Positions 7,139 through 15,738 of a stretch of 64,000 bases of DNA are shown piece after piece. A program made the position numbers and the translations under genes. This DNA is from Glaciecola sp047250385. Lineage in GTDB: Bacteria > Pseudomonadota > Gammaproteobacteria > Enterobacterales > Alteromonadaceae. The notes under the pieces are model-generated. The model ran no database searches. It worked only from the letters and a program-made list of their open reading frames with translations, and was not told the origin of the DNA. The stretch is from the NCBI RefSeq assembly GCF_047250385.1, contig NZ_JBLBVM010000055.1, positions 186,001 to 250,000 on the forward strand. Reading direction: 5' to 3'. Within the stretch, counting starts at the first letter, position 1. Each line of letters begins with the position of its first letter.

Positions 7139-9991
7139 ATGATTAAAAATTTTGGAAGAAAAGCGTTGCTAGGTGCATTTGCCGCTTCAGCGATCGTGCT
7201 AGGTGGTTGCGAAACGATCAGCACCGACAATGTGGCAACGGCTAAAAATAAAGATACCGACAATTTATCGGGCTCGATAATCAAATATGAAAAATATGAG
7301 CTAGATAATGGTCTAACCGTGATTTTGCACGAAGACCAATCGGATCCTTTGGTAGAAGTTAACATCACCTATCATGTTGGCTCTGCTCGCGAGGAGTTAG
7401 GACGCTCTGGTTTTGCTCACTTTTTCGAACATATGATGTTTCAGGGTTCTGAAAACGTAGACGATGAAGAACACTTCAAAATAGTCACCGAAGCTGGTGG
7501 AACCATGAATGGTTCGACGAATAGTGACATCACTAACTATTACCAAACTGTGCCGGTGAATCAGCTAGAAAAAATCCTTTGGTTAGAATCAGATCGAATG
7601 GGATTTTTACTAGACGCCGTGACACAAGAAAAATTTGAAAATCAACGAGAAACCGTCAAAAACGAGCGTGGTCAGCGAGTTGACAATCAACCGTACGGCT
7701 TACGTTTTGAACGCACTGGGGAAGCTCTCTATCCTGTAGGTCACCCTTATTCATGGTCAACAATTGGCTATGTTGAAGATTTAGATCGCGTAAACGTAAA
7801 TGACCTAAAGAAATTCTTCCAAAAATGGTATGGCCCAAATAATGCGGTGTTAACCATTGGTGGGGCAATTGACAAAGCACAAACTAAAGCTTGGATTGAA
7901 AAATATTTTGGAAGCATTCCTCGCGGTCCAGAAGTAAAGAAAGCGCCTAAAGCGCCTGCGACTTTAGATGAGACGCGTTATATTACTTTAGAAGATAAAG
8001 TGCATTTGCCATTGCTGCAAATCACTATGCCCACTGTTTATGCGCAACATCCAGACGAAGCAGCTTTGGACGTATTAGCAAATATTCTCGGCGGTGGAAA
8101 AACCTCTTTGTTGTATAAAAATATGGTGCAAAATGGCTTAGCTTTACAGGCGTTTGCTGGCCACCCTTGTCGTGAACTTGCGTGTGAATTTCAATTACTA
8201 GCATTGGTTAACCCACAGAAAGTACAAAGCTTAAAGCAAATGCAAACCATCATTGATGAGACACTAGCCGAATTTGAAACTCGTGGTGTCCAAGATGATG
8301 ATTTACAGCGCACTAAAGCTGGTATCGAGAGTAGCACTATTTTCGGTTTGCAAAGTGTCGCAGGTAAAGTTCGTCAATTAGCCAGTGGTGAAATTTTCTA
8401 TAATGAACCAGACGGCATACAGGCTGACATCGAACGTTATAATTCAGTTACAAAAGCTGATGTCATGCGCGTCTACAATCAGTATGTTAAAAACAAACCT
8501 GCCGTGGTTTTGAGCATTGTGCCAAAAGGCAAAGCTGAGCTTGCGGTCGCCGAACAAAACTTCTCATTACCAGAACGTAAGTTCGAGGAAAGCACGGCTT
8601 CTGTTGATGATATCAAACAAGCAGATATAAAAGATGATTTCGACCGCAGTGTTCAGCCTACAGCGGGTGTTAACCCTATCGTAGGCATTCCAGATTATTG
8701 GAAGCATTCCTTCGAAAACGGAATTGACATACTTGGCGTGGACACCGACGAGACACCTACCGTTTTTATCAATATAGCGATGGAAGGTGGTGTACTGCTA
8801 GATTCTGTTGAAAAACCAGGTGTTGCTACAATGACAGCACAAATGATGAATGAAAGTACCGCACTTTCTAGCAATGTGGAAATGGCGAATCGTCTAGCAT
8901 TGTTAGGTAGTAGCATAAGCTTCCGCTCATCGGGTCGCTATACAAATATCTATTTATCCTCACTGACTAAAAACCTTGATGAAACCCTAGTGCTTTTAAA
9001 AGAAAAACTATTTTCACCCGGTTTCAAAGAAGATGATTTTGCGCGCTTGAAACAGAACACCTTACAAGGTTTACAGCAGGCACTGAAAAACCCATCAACT
9101 TTGGCCAGTCGAGCGAGAGATATCGTACTTTATGGTGAAGACAGTATCTTAGGTATGCCAAGTGGTGGCACGACCGAGAGCGTGCAGGCAATTACCCTCG
9201 ATGATCTGAAGGCTTATTATGATAGCTACTATCGTCCAAACTTTGTCGATATGGTAATTGTTGGTGACTTGCCTAAACAGCAAGCTGTAGCAGCAGTATC
9301 ACTGTTATCTGCTTGGGAAGGCAAAGACTACAACTTACCTAAATTCGGTGAATTTGAAAATGCAGCAAAAGGTAAGATATACCTTGTCGATAATCCAGGC
9401 GGCGTTCAGTCCGTTATTTCAATTTTAAAGCATGCCTTGGTGTTTGATGCTGAGGGTGAATATTTTAAAGCTGGTTTAATGAACTTCCCATTGGGTGGCA
9501 TGTTTAATAGTCGTATCAACTTGAACTTGCGTGAAGATAAAGGCTATACCTATGGTGCTCGAAGTGGTTTCAGTGGCGGTAAAGTAACCGGCACATTCAG
9601 CGCAGGTGCTGATGTTGCAGGACAACATACCGTAGCCAGTATTCAAGAGTTCTTGAAGGAAATGGATACCTTTCGTGAGTCAGGAATGACGCAAGATGAG
9701 CTTGAGCTAATGAAGAAAGCTTACACGCAACGTGATGCCTTAAGCTCAGAAACGCCAACTAGGAAAGCTGGTATTCTTATTAGAATGTTGGGTTATGACT
9801 TAGATAAGGAATATCGAGAGCGTCAGAAAGAAATTATCAACAACGCAACTGTTGAAGAGCTTAATGCTTTGGCTAAGAAGTGGTTAGATACTGACTCAAT
9901 GGATATCATCGTGGTTGGTGACGCTGCAACTTTGCGAGAAAAACTCGAAGTGCTAGATAGAGAAATTGTAGATTTAGAAGTGCCAAAGTAG
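7139..9991 (+). CDS. M16-family zinc metallopeptidase lipoprotein
   Basis: A 950-residue pitrilysin-like protease made of two tandem M16 units in one chain. The N-terminal signal ends in a lipobox LGGC with Cys24, so the mature protein should be a lipoprotein in the periplasm. The inverse zinc motif HFFEH is at residues 94-98, and the third ligand is expected in the ENQRETVKNE stretch near residue 170. The second half (from about residue 510) lacks the zinc motif, as is usual for the inactive partner unit, and has the R/Y signature RINLNLREDKGYTYGARS. Such enzymes degrade peptides in the cell envelope. The gene is monocistronic, with a palindrome in its leader and a strong terminator behind it. 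Confidence 0.9.
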   Translation: MIKNFGRKALLGAFAASAIVLGGCETISTDNVATAKNKDTDNLSGSIIKYEKYELDNGLTVILHEDQSDPLVEVNITYHVGSAREELGRSGFAHFFEHMMFQGSENVDDEEHFKIVTEAGGTMNGSTNSDITNYYQTVPVNQLEKILWLESDRMGFLLDAVTQEKFENQRETVKNERGQRVDNQPYGLRFERTGEALYPVGHPYSWSTIGYVEDLDRVNVNDLKKFFQKWYGPNNAVLTIGGAIDKAQTKAWIEKYFGSIPRGPEVKKAPKAPATLDETRYITLEDKVHLPLLQITMPTVYAQHPDEAALDVLANILGGGKTSLLYKNMVQNGLALQAFAGHPCRELACEFQLLALVNPQKVQSLKQMQTIIDETLAEFETRGVQDDDLQRTKAGIESSTIFGLQSVAGKVRQLASGEIFYNEPDGIQADIERYNSVTKADVMRVYNQYVKNKPAVVLSIVPKGKAELAVAEQNFSLPERKFEESTASVDDIKQADIKDDFDRSVQPTAGVNPIVGIPDYWKHSFENGIDILGVDTDETPTVFINIAMEGGVLLDSVEKPGVATMTAQMMNESTALSSNVEMANRLALLGSSISFRSSGRYTNIYLSSLTKNLDETLVLLKEKLFSPGFKEDDFARLKQNTLQGLQQALKNPSTLASRARDIVLYGEDSILGMPSGGTTESVQAITLDDLKAYYDSYYRPNFVDMVIVGDLPKQQAVAAVSLLSAWEGKDYNLPKFGEFENAAKGKIYLVDNPGGVQSVISILKHALVFDAEGEYFKAGLMNFPLGGMFNSRINLNLREDKGYTYGARSGFSGGKVTGTFSAGADVAGQHTVASIQEFLKEMDTFRESGMTQDELELMKKAYTQRDALSSETPTRKAGILIRMLGYDLDKEYRERQKEIINNATVEELNALAKKWLDTDSMDIIVVGDAATLREKLEVLDREIVDLEVPK

Positions 9992-10048
9992 GTAAATCTT
10001 TGGTGTGATTTTATAATTTACACACTATACTAGTGACATACGAAATAA

Positions 10049-10083
10049 ACACCCTTGTAGAGAGTATCTACAAGGGTTTTTTA
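10049..10083 (+). terminator. Terminator of the M16 peptidase gene
   Basis: The 11-base arms ACCCTTGTAGA (10051-10061) and TCTACAAGGGT (10067-10077) are followed by TTTTTT. It lies just before gshA. Confidence 0.85.
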
Positions 10084-10104
10084 AATCAGTAATGGAATAA
10101 TAAT

Positions 10105-11682
10105 TTGGCTAATCACTCGCTTAACTTTTCAAATCGCCTCGCAGCACTTTCTCAAACTAAGTTTCAAACGGCCTTGCCGGATATCAAACACGGTATCGAG
10201 AGAGAAGCGCTCAGAGTTAATCCAACTGGCGGTTTAGCCTACACGAAGCATCCGGAAGCACTCGGCTCAACCTTAACTCACGATTCTATTACTACTGATT
10301 TTTCTGAAAGTTTAATGGAATTTATTACGCCGCCTGAAAAACAACCTAGAACGACACTGGCACAACTTGCTGATATTCATAAGTTTGTTTATGAAAATAT
10401 CGGAGAAGAGCGCTTGTGGCCAATGAGTATGCCTTGTTTCGTCAGTAAAGAAACAGCCATACCCATCGCACGATACGGCAGCAGCAATGTAGCGAAGATG
10501 AAAGAAGTGTACAGAAAGGGCTTACATAATCGTTATGGCAGCATGATGCAGGCGATTGCTGGCGTACATTTTAATTTTTCGTTTTCAGATGAGTTTTGGC
10601 AAGCTTGGTGTGACTTACATGAAGTAGAGAACAGCATTGATAATCGCTCTACTTTTCACTTCGATTTAATAAGAAACTTCCGTTCACTTGCATGGCTCAT
10701 TCCATATCTGTATGGTGCTTCACCTGCACTTTGTAGTTCGTTTTTAGCCGGCAAAGAGAATAAATTCCCGTTTCAGCGCTTGGGTAAAGGCACTTTATAT
10801 CTCCCTTATGCCACGTCTTTGAGAATGAGTGATTTAGGCTATACCAACTCTGAGCAATCTTCATTAAACATTTGTTATAACGACTTAAATTCATATGTAA
10901 GAACGGTTCGAGAGGCGATCAACACGCCTTCGGAACAGTATGCTGCATTTCCTTCGAATGACGAAGATGGTTGGGAGCAACTGAATAGCAATGTTCTGCA
11001 AATTGAAAACGAACTTTATTCTCCAATTCGACCAAAACAAGTCGCTAAGTCTATGGAGAAACCAAGTGATGCTCTCGAAAGTAGAGGCGTGAGTTACATT
11101 GAGGTGCGCGCTTTAGACGTCAATCCTTTCTCACCTTTAGGAATAGACGAAAACCAGTTCTATTTCTTGGATGTGTTTTTGTTGCATTGTTTATTGAAAG
11201 AGTCGCCTAACTTTACACAAGTTGCATACGATGAAAGTGAGCAGAACCTTGATTTAGTTGTTATTGAAGGTCGCAAACCCGGCTTAATGTTAAGCCATGA
11301 TGGTGAGTCTATATCGCTACAGCAGTGGTCGACTGAGTTATTTAAGGAATTCAGTGAGGTTGCCAAAACTCTCGACGAAGCCAACGCAAACACAAAATAT
11401 ACTGCGGCAGTGGAGCGTGAGTTTGAAAAGGTGAAAGATCCAAATCAAACACCATCAGCGAAGTGGCTAAACACCTTGTTAGAGCATGATATTGATAACA
11501 GTACAATGGGGCTAGAGTTAGCGTTGGAATATAAAAAGTACGCTTCAGGCTTAAACTACCTTCATTTAACAGAGGAAATGTTCCATCAGCAGGCGAAAGA
11601 GTCTATTGAGTCTCGTGTTAAAATTGAACAAGCTGACACGAAAGCGTTTTCGGAGTTTATTAAAGATTATTTTGCGCGATAA
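10105..11682 (+). CDS. gshA: Glutamate-cysteine ligase
   Basis: GshA joins glutamate and cysteine to gamma-glutamylcysteine with ATP, the first step of glutathione synthesis. The 525-residue length and sequence fit the proteobacterial type 1 family: GIEREALRVNPTGGLAYTKHP near the N-terminus, DFSESLMEFITPP around residue 65, and VSYIEVRALDVNPFSPLGI in the C-terminal half. The start appears to be TTG at 10105, preceded by GGA eight bases upstream. A two-codon ATG GAA TAA reading lies directly in front (10092-10100) and could reduce or couple initiation. Glutathione use is supported elsewhere in the window by gloA and grxD. Confidence 0.95.
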   Translation: MANHSLNFSNRLAALSQTKFQTALPDIKHGIEREALRVNPTGGLAYTKHPEALGSTLTHDSITTDFSESLMEFITPPEKQPRTTLAQLADIHKFVYENIGEERLWPMSMPCFVSKETAIPIARYGSSNVAKMKEVYRKGLHNRYGSMMQAIAGVHFNFSFSDEFWQAWCDLHEVENSIDNRSTFHFDLIRNFRSLAWLIPYLYGASPALCSSFLAGKENKFPFQRLGKGTLYLPYATSLRMSDLGYTNSEQSSLNICYNDLNSYVRTVREAINTPSEQYAAFPSNDEDGWEQLNSNVLQIENELYSPIRPKQVAKSMEKPSDALESRGVSYIEVRALDVNPFSPLGIDENQFYFLDVFLLHCLLKESPNFTQVAYDESEQNLDLVVIEGRKPGLMLSHDGESISLQQWSTELFKEFSEVAKTLDEANANTKYTAAVEREFEKVKDPNQTPSAKWLNTLLEHDIDNSTMGLELALEYKKYASGLNYLHLTEEMFHQQAKESIESRVKIEQADTKAFSEFIKDYFAR

Positions 11683-11785
11683 AATGTATTTTTATTCATT
11701 ATCGCTTCTGCTTACAGAATAAAATTGAGCGGCAATATATAAGATTAAGGGTAGGAGGAATGACACTGCTTACTATTCACAAGGC

Positions 11786-11820
11786 AAAAAAAAACCCGAA
11801 TATTCAATAAGAAATTCGGG
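11786..11820 (-). terminator. Leftward-facing terminator hairpin in the gshA/SLT gap
   Basis: The arms CCCGAAT (11795-11801) and ATTCGGG (11814-11820) are preceded on the + strand by nine A residues, which become a T run only on the - strand. No - strand gene lies immediately to its right, so the transcript it would end is not identified. Confidence 0.6.
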
Positions 11821-11880
11821 CTAATAGGGATTTAACAGGGAAACATGTTAATTCGTATATGTTAGTAAGAGTGGGTTGTT

Positions 11881-12522
11881 ATGCAAAAGTTCAATTTTTT
11901 TAAAATCAAATTTTCATATTCGATTTTTATCGCATTAATTCTCGCATTATTAGGTGGTTGCGTGACCCAACCACCCAAAGAAAAAGAAAACCTTTGTGAT
12001 ATTTTCTACGAAAAACGAGATTGGTTTGACGCCGCCGCAGATATGCGTGAAAAATGGGGCGTACCTATTCATGTGCCTATGGCTATGATGTATCAAGAGA
12101 GCTCCTTCCGTCATGATGCCTTGCCTCCTAGAGATTATATTTTGTTCGGCTTAATACCTTGGGGACGAGTCAGTTCCGCGTATGGTTATTCGCAAGCAAA
12201 AACGATGACTTGGGATGATTACAAGCGAGAAACCGGGCAAATGTTTGCGAGTCGAGAGGATTTTGATGATGCCATCGATTTTATGGGTTGGTTCATTTCA
12301 AAAACGCATAAAATAAACAAGGTATCAAAGTGGGATGCTAACGCTCAGTACCTAAATTATCATGAAGGTTGGGGCGGTTATAAGCGCAAGTCATACCGAA
12401 AAAAGTCTTGGTTAATAGGGGTGGCGAGTAAAGTGGGAGAGCGCTCGAAGCGTTATTCAGCTCAGCTAAAAACCTGCGAATCTGATTTAGATAAAAACTG
12501 GTTCATGCGCCTAATTTCTTGA
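11881..12522 (+). CDS. Lipoprotein with an SLT-type lytic transglycosylase domain
   Basis: A 213-residue lipoprotein: the signal peptide ends in LLGGC with Cys27. The mature part resembles a small goose-lysozyme/SLT fold, with the catalytic glutamate probably Glu73 in MMYQESSFRHDA, then SAYGYSQAKTMTW and a YLNYHEGWGGYKR segment that corresponds to the family's substrate-binding region. Such enzymes cleave the glycan strands of peptidoglycan from the outer-membrane face. It is shorter than MltC or MltE and probably a distinct family seen in marine gammaproteobacteria. It stands alone after gshA, with a hairpin and A tract in its leader. Confidence 0.75.
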   Translation: MQKFNFFKIKFSYSIFIALILALLGGCVTQPPKEKENLCDIFYEKRDWFDAAADMREKWGVPIHVPMAMMYQESSFRHDALPPRDYILFGLIPWGRVSSAYGYSQAKTMTWDDYKRETGQMFASREDFDDAIDFMGWFISKTHKINKVSKWDANAQYLNYHEGWGGYKRKSYRKKSWLIGVASKVGERSKRYSAQLKTCESDLDKNWFMRLIS

Positions 12523-12577
12523 AACATTGATCTGGCGCAAACATTCCATTTAACTTAATATCTGCCGTATCTAATTA

Positions 12578-12591
12578 TTGATCTCGATCAT
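12578..12591 (+). promoter_or_regulatory. FNR-type operator (anaerobox)
   Basis: TTGAT-CTCG-ATCAT matches the FNR consensus TTGAT-N4-ATCAA at nine of ten defined positions. It is centred near 12584.5. A start point about 41.5 bases downstream would be near 12626, with TACGCT (12614-12619) in the -10 place, which is a class II FNR arrangement for the 42-residue gene at 12658. Inferred from sequence only. Confidence 0.6.
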
Positions 12592-12657
12592 ATGTGAGTT
12601 ATCAAAAATCTTCTACGCTTACCTCATAGACAAAAACACAATTTAATGAGGTGAATT

Positions 12658-12786
12658 ATGTTATCCATGATTTTCGGCGATGCAGTCGTCTGGGGTTCTC
12701 TATTAGGCATATTAATAATGCTAATTATGAGTGCTTATTTTACTTATATGTTTATTCACAATAGTGATCCTGACGAGCACAAATAA
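12658..12786 (+). CDS. 42-residue single-span membrane miniprotein
   Basis: This short gene encodes a 42-residue peptide starting MLSMIFGDAVVWGSL. One hydrophobic helix spans about residues 10-34, and the tail NSDPDEHK is short and charged. A good ribosome site (GAGG, eight bases before the ATG) supports translation. A near-perfect FNR box lies 67-80 bases upstream, suggesting induction when oxygen is low. Its size and topology resemble the small membrane proteins (such as DUF3149-like peptides or oxidase accessory subunits) found in related genera, but I cannot name the family. It ends two bases before the convergent smrB stop. Confidence 0.65.
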   Translation: MLSMIFGDAVVWGSLLGILIMLIMSAYFTYMFIHNSDPDEHK

Positions 12787-12788
12787 GC

Positions 12789-13376
12789 TTAATCGTATTT
12801 GTTGTGTTCTTCATTTTGTTTGATAAGAACAAGTAGGGCGCTTTTACCGCCCCATTCCATGGTGGCTTGGTGAAATCCTAGTACATAAGGATGTTGAATA
12901 AGCCAACTGGGTACTTTACGTTTCAAGGTGCCTGTGCCAATACCGTGCATTATGCAGACGCAAGTGTAATGTTTGCGATGAGCTTCGTATAATAATGCCG
13001 CAATTTCACTTTTTGCGGCTTCTGCGTTGAGTCCATGCAAGTCTAGCAACAGCTCTGGTGCTATTTCACCTTTCTTAAGTTGCTTCACTCTATCACTACG
13101 TTCACCTTCTGCGACGTACTTTAAAGGTCCGCCAGCGCTAAAGCTGGCTTCAAAGCCATCGGAAAACTCAAACAAGGCATTCGCCTTTTTCTCAACAGCC
13201 GTATTTGAATGCTGTCTTTGTTTCAATTTGCGTATGCGATCGGCATGGCTTAACTCGTGACGATCGTGCTTTACTGGCTTTACACCGTCAAATAATGAGC
13301 TAAAAGAAATATCATCCTGCAGTTCTTCACTGTTGGATAATTTTCCTTTCGATAAAATTGAAGTTTTTTTCTTCAT
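12789..13376 (-). CDS. smrB: SmrB, Smr-domain ribosome-rescue endonuclease
   Basis: SmrB (YfcN) cleaves mRNA between collided ribosomes so that stalled ribosomes can be rescued. The 195-residue protein begins MKKKTSILSKGK, like E. coli SmrB. Its Smr domain is at the C-terminus: LLDLHGLNAEAAKSEIAALL, then CIMHGIGTGTLKRKVPSWL and the closing strand SALLVLIK. The DLHG and HGxG motifs are both present. A TTG five codons upstream could also start, but the ATG matches the family. It is divergent from prmB across about 100 bases, the same arrangement as in E. coli. Confidence 0.9.
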   Translation of the reverse strand: MKKKTSILSKGKLSNSEELQDDISFSSLFDGVKPVKHDRHELSHADRIRKLKQRQHSNTAVEKKANALFEFSDGFEASFSAGGPLKYVAEGERSDRVKQLKKGEIAPELLLDLHGLNAEAAKSEIAALLYEAHRKHYTCVCIMHGIGTGTLKRKVPSWLIQHPYVLGFHQATMEWGGKSALLVLIKQNEEHNKYD

Positions 13377-13475
13377 AAGTGCAGATAACAAGCGAATTTG
13401 ATTGAATTTTTGCGTATTATATCAGGATTGATTCTATATTGAGTCAGTATTATTGCTATCTCACCTGAGGATCCC

Positions 13476-14405
13476 GTGAATATACAACAACCATCTCATC
13501 CCCCAGAACTAGTCACCGTACTAGACTGGATCCGCTATTCTATCTCGTCATTTTATCAAGCCGGTATTTTTTTTGGTCATGGTACAGATAACGAGTGGGA
13601 TGAAGCCTGTAGTTTAGTTTTCCAAGCGCTCAATTTGCCACTAGATATGCCAGTGGTGCGTCAAGAGGCTTTGTATCAAGCTCGTGTAACGGAAGCTGAA
13701 AAAGCACTAATGAGCGACTGGTTGCAGCAACGCGTTGAACTGCAAAAACCATTGCCTTATATCACTAACCAAGCATGGTTTGCAGGTATGCCATTTTATG
13801 TAGATGAAAGGGTATTAATACCGCGTTCACCGTTCGCTGAGTTAATTCTTCAAAACTTTGAACCTTACTTAAGTGAAGAACCTGCTCGTATACTAGATCT
13901 CTGTACCGGGGGAGCTTGCATAGCAATTGCCTTGGCAAATCAATTTCCTGATTCCATTGTGGATGCTGCCGATATCGATACCGATGCGCTTGACGTCGCC
14001 TCTATGAATATTCATGAATATCAATTGGAAGAGCAAATTATTCCTCTTCAATCTGATTTGTTCAGCGGTTTGGAAGGTCAGCAATATAATCTTATTGTTT
14101 CAAACCCACCATACGTTGACGCACAAGATATGGCTGACTTGCCCGATGAGTTTCATCATGAGCCGGAGCATGCTTTAGCCGCAGGTGATGATGGCTTGGA
14201 CTTAGTTGACTTAATGTTACAGCAAGCCCCTGATTATTTGTGTGATAAGGGATGGTTGTTTATAGAAGTCGGAAACAGTGAAGTGCATGTGGCAGAGAGA
14301 TTCCCTGGGCTCGACGTGACTTGGTGTGAACTGACGCTGGGCGGAAGTGGTATTTTTGCCATTCAAAAAGAAACGCTGCTTAGCTATTTTCGAAATGCTC
14401 AATAG
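13476..14405 (+). CDS. prmB: Ribosomal protein L3 N5-glutamine methyltransferase
   Basis: PrmB methylates a glutamine of ribosomal protein L3. The 309-residue protein has the SAM-binding loop DLCTGGACIAIA (141-152) and the substrate motif NPPY at 210-213, which is shared by glutamine methyltransferases acting on L3, release factors and others. The N-terminal helical part (LVTVLDWIRYSISSFYQAGIFFGHG) is typical of PrmB rather than PrmC. The start is GTG with GAGGA seven to eight bases before. It lies divergent from smrB and upstream of aroC, as in enterobacteria and Vibrio. Confidence 0.95.
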   Translation: MNIQQPSHPPELVTVLDWIRYSISSFYQAGIFFGHGTDNEWDEACSLVFQALNLPLDMPVVRQEALYQARVTEAEKALMSDWLQQRVELQKPLPYITNQAWFAGMPFYVDERVLIPRSPFAELILQNFEPYLSEEPARILDLCTGGACIAIALANQFPDSIVDAADIDTDALDVASMNIHEYQLEEQIIPLQSDLFSGLEGQQYNLIVSNPPYVDAQDMADLPDEFHHEPEHALAAGDDGLDLVDLMLQQAPDYLCDKGWLFIEVGNSEVHVAERFPGLDVTWCELTLGGSGIFAIQKETLLSYFRNAQ

Positions 14406-14515
14406 CACTGTTTTATAACTAAATTGGTTTCTTTTGAACACGACGCTTATCAGTGTTTATGCTGGGCATCATGAAACTAAAAAAAGTAATTTGAAAAGTA
14501 ATAAGGAAGGAACAA

Positions 14516-15613
14516 ATGTCTGGTAACACAATAGGTAAGATATTTACCGTAACCACCTTCGGAGAAAGTCACGGCATAGCGATCGGTGGTGTAGTGGATG
14601 GTTGTCCTCCAGGGCTAGAATTGCATGAAGATGATTTGCAAGGCGACTTGGACAGACGTAAACCGGGCACGTCTAGATTTACGACAGCAAGACGAGAAGA
14701 CGATGAAGTTAAAATTCTCAGTGGTATTTTTGAAGGTAAGACGACAGGCACGAGTATTGGCCTGTTAATCAATAATAAAGATCAACGCAGTCAAGACTAC
14801 TCGAAAATTAAAGACTCTTTCCGTCCCGGTCATGCAGATTACACCTACCAACAAAAATTTGGTTTTAGAGATTACCGAGGCGGTGGTCGCTCTTCTGCGC
14901 GTGAAACTGCTGTGCGTGTTGCGGCAGGCGGTATAGCGAAAAAGTACCTCAAGCAACAATACGGTATTGAGGTTAGAGGGTATTTAAGCCAGTTGGGTCC
15001 AATTGCGGTAGATAAAGTCGATCACAATGTGACAAACACTAACCCTTTCTTTTGCCCTGATGATACAAAATTGGAAGCGCTAGAAACCTATATGAAGGAC
15101 TTGAAAAAGGAAGGTAACTCAATAGGTGCTAGAGTTAGTGTCAGCGCTACAAACGTGCCTGTGGGCTTAGGCGAACCAGTATTCGATCGACTTGATGCTG
15201 ATATTGCCCATGCCATGATGGGTATCAATGCGGTGAAAGGGGTTGAGATTGGTGATGGTTTCGATGTTGTGAATCAAAAAGGCACTGAGCATAGGGACGA
15301 AATGTCACCTGAAGGCTTTCATACCAATCATGCCGGTGGCATCTTGGGTGGAATTTCAAGTGGTCAAGAAATCCTAGTGCATATGGCATTAAAGCCCACT
15401 TCAAGCATTAGCATTTCCGGCGATTCGGTTGATATCAATGGTAAGCCAGCCGAGGTGATTACTAAAGGCCGCCATGACCCATGTGTTGGGATCAGAGCAG
15501 TACCAATTGCAGAAGCGATGTTAGCGATAATATTGATGGATCACCTGCTAAGACATCGAGCGCAAAATAGCTTAGTGACTTCAATCACGCCGGTTATACC
15601 AGCACAGCGCTAA
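14516..15613 (+). CDS. aroC: Chorismate synthase
   Basis: AroC converts 5-enolpyruvylshikimate-3-phosphate to chorismate, the last step of the shikimate pathway, using reduced FMN. The 365-residue protein shows FGESHGIAIGGVVDGCPPG at the N-terminus, RPGHADYTY and GFRDYRGGGRSSARETA around residues 103-132, and the closing RHDPCVGIRAVPIAEAML. These are the three family signatures. A strong AAGGAAGG ribosome site precedes the ATG. It follows prmB after 110 bases. The 125 bases behind it carry a tandem repeat rather than a recognisable terminator. Confidence 0.97.
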   Translation: MSGNTIGKIFTVTTFGESHGIAIGGVVDGCPPGLELHEDDLQGDLDRRKPGTSRFTTARREDDEVKILSGIFEGKTTGTSIGLLINNKDQRSQDYSKIKDSFRPGHADYTYQQKFGFRDYRGGGRSSARETAVRVAAGGIAKKYLKQQYGIEVRGYLSQLGPIAVDKVDHNVTNTNPFFCPDDTKLEALETYMKDLKKEGNSIGARVSVSATNVPVGLGEPVFDRLDADIAHAMMGINAVKGVEIGDGFDVVNQKGTEHRDEMSPEGFHTNHAGGILGGISSGQEILVHMALKPTSSISISGDSVDINGKPAEVITKGRHDPCVGIRAVPIAEAMLAIILMDHLLRHRAQNSLVTSITPVIPAQR

Positions 15614-15642
15614 GTAAAAGCGAAACTTTGATTAAAGACGCG

Positions 15643-15714
15643 ACGCGAAATACGTGCGTAACGCGAAATATGTACGTAACGCGAATTAAGCACGCAACGT
15701 GAATTAAGCTCGCA
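15643..15714. repeat. Four 18-bp tandem repeats between aroC and the MFS gene
   Basis: The units 15643-15660, 15661-15678, 15679-15696 and 15697-15714 follow the pattern ACGCGAAwTAxGyaCGyA with a few changes each. The first two are most alike, and the last two share GAATTAAG. Confidence 0.85.
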
Positions 15715-15738
15715 ACTGTGCTTAGCATCCATTGATGA

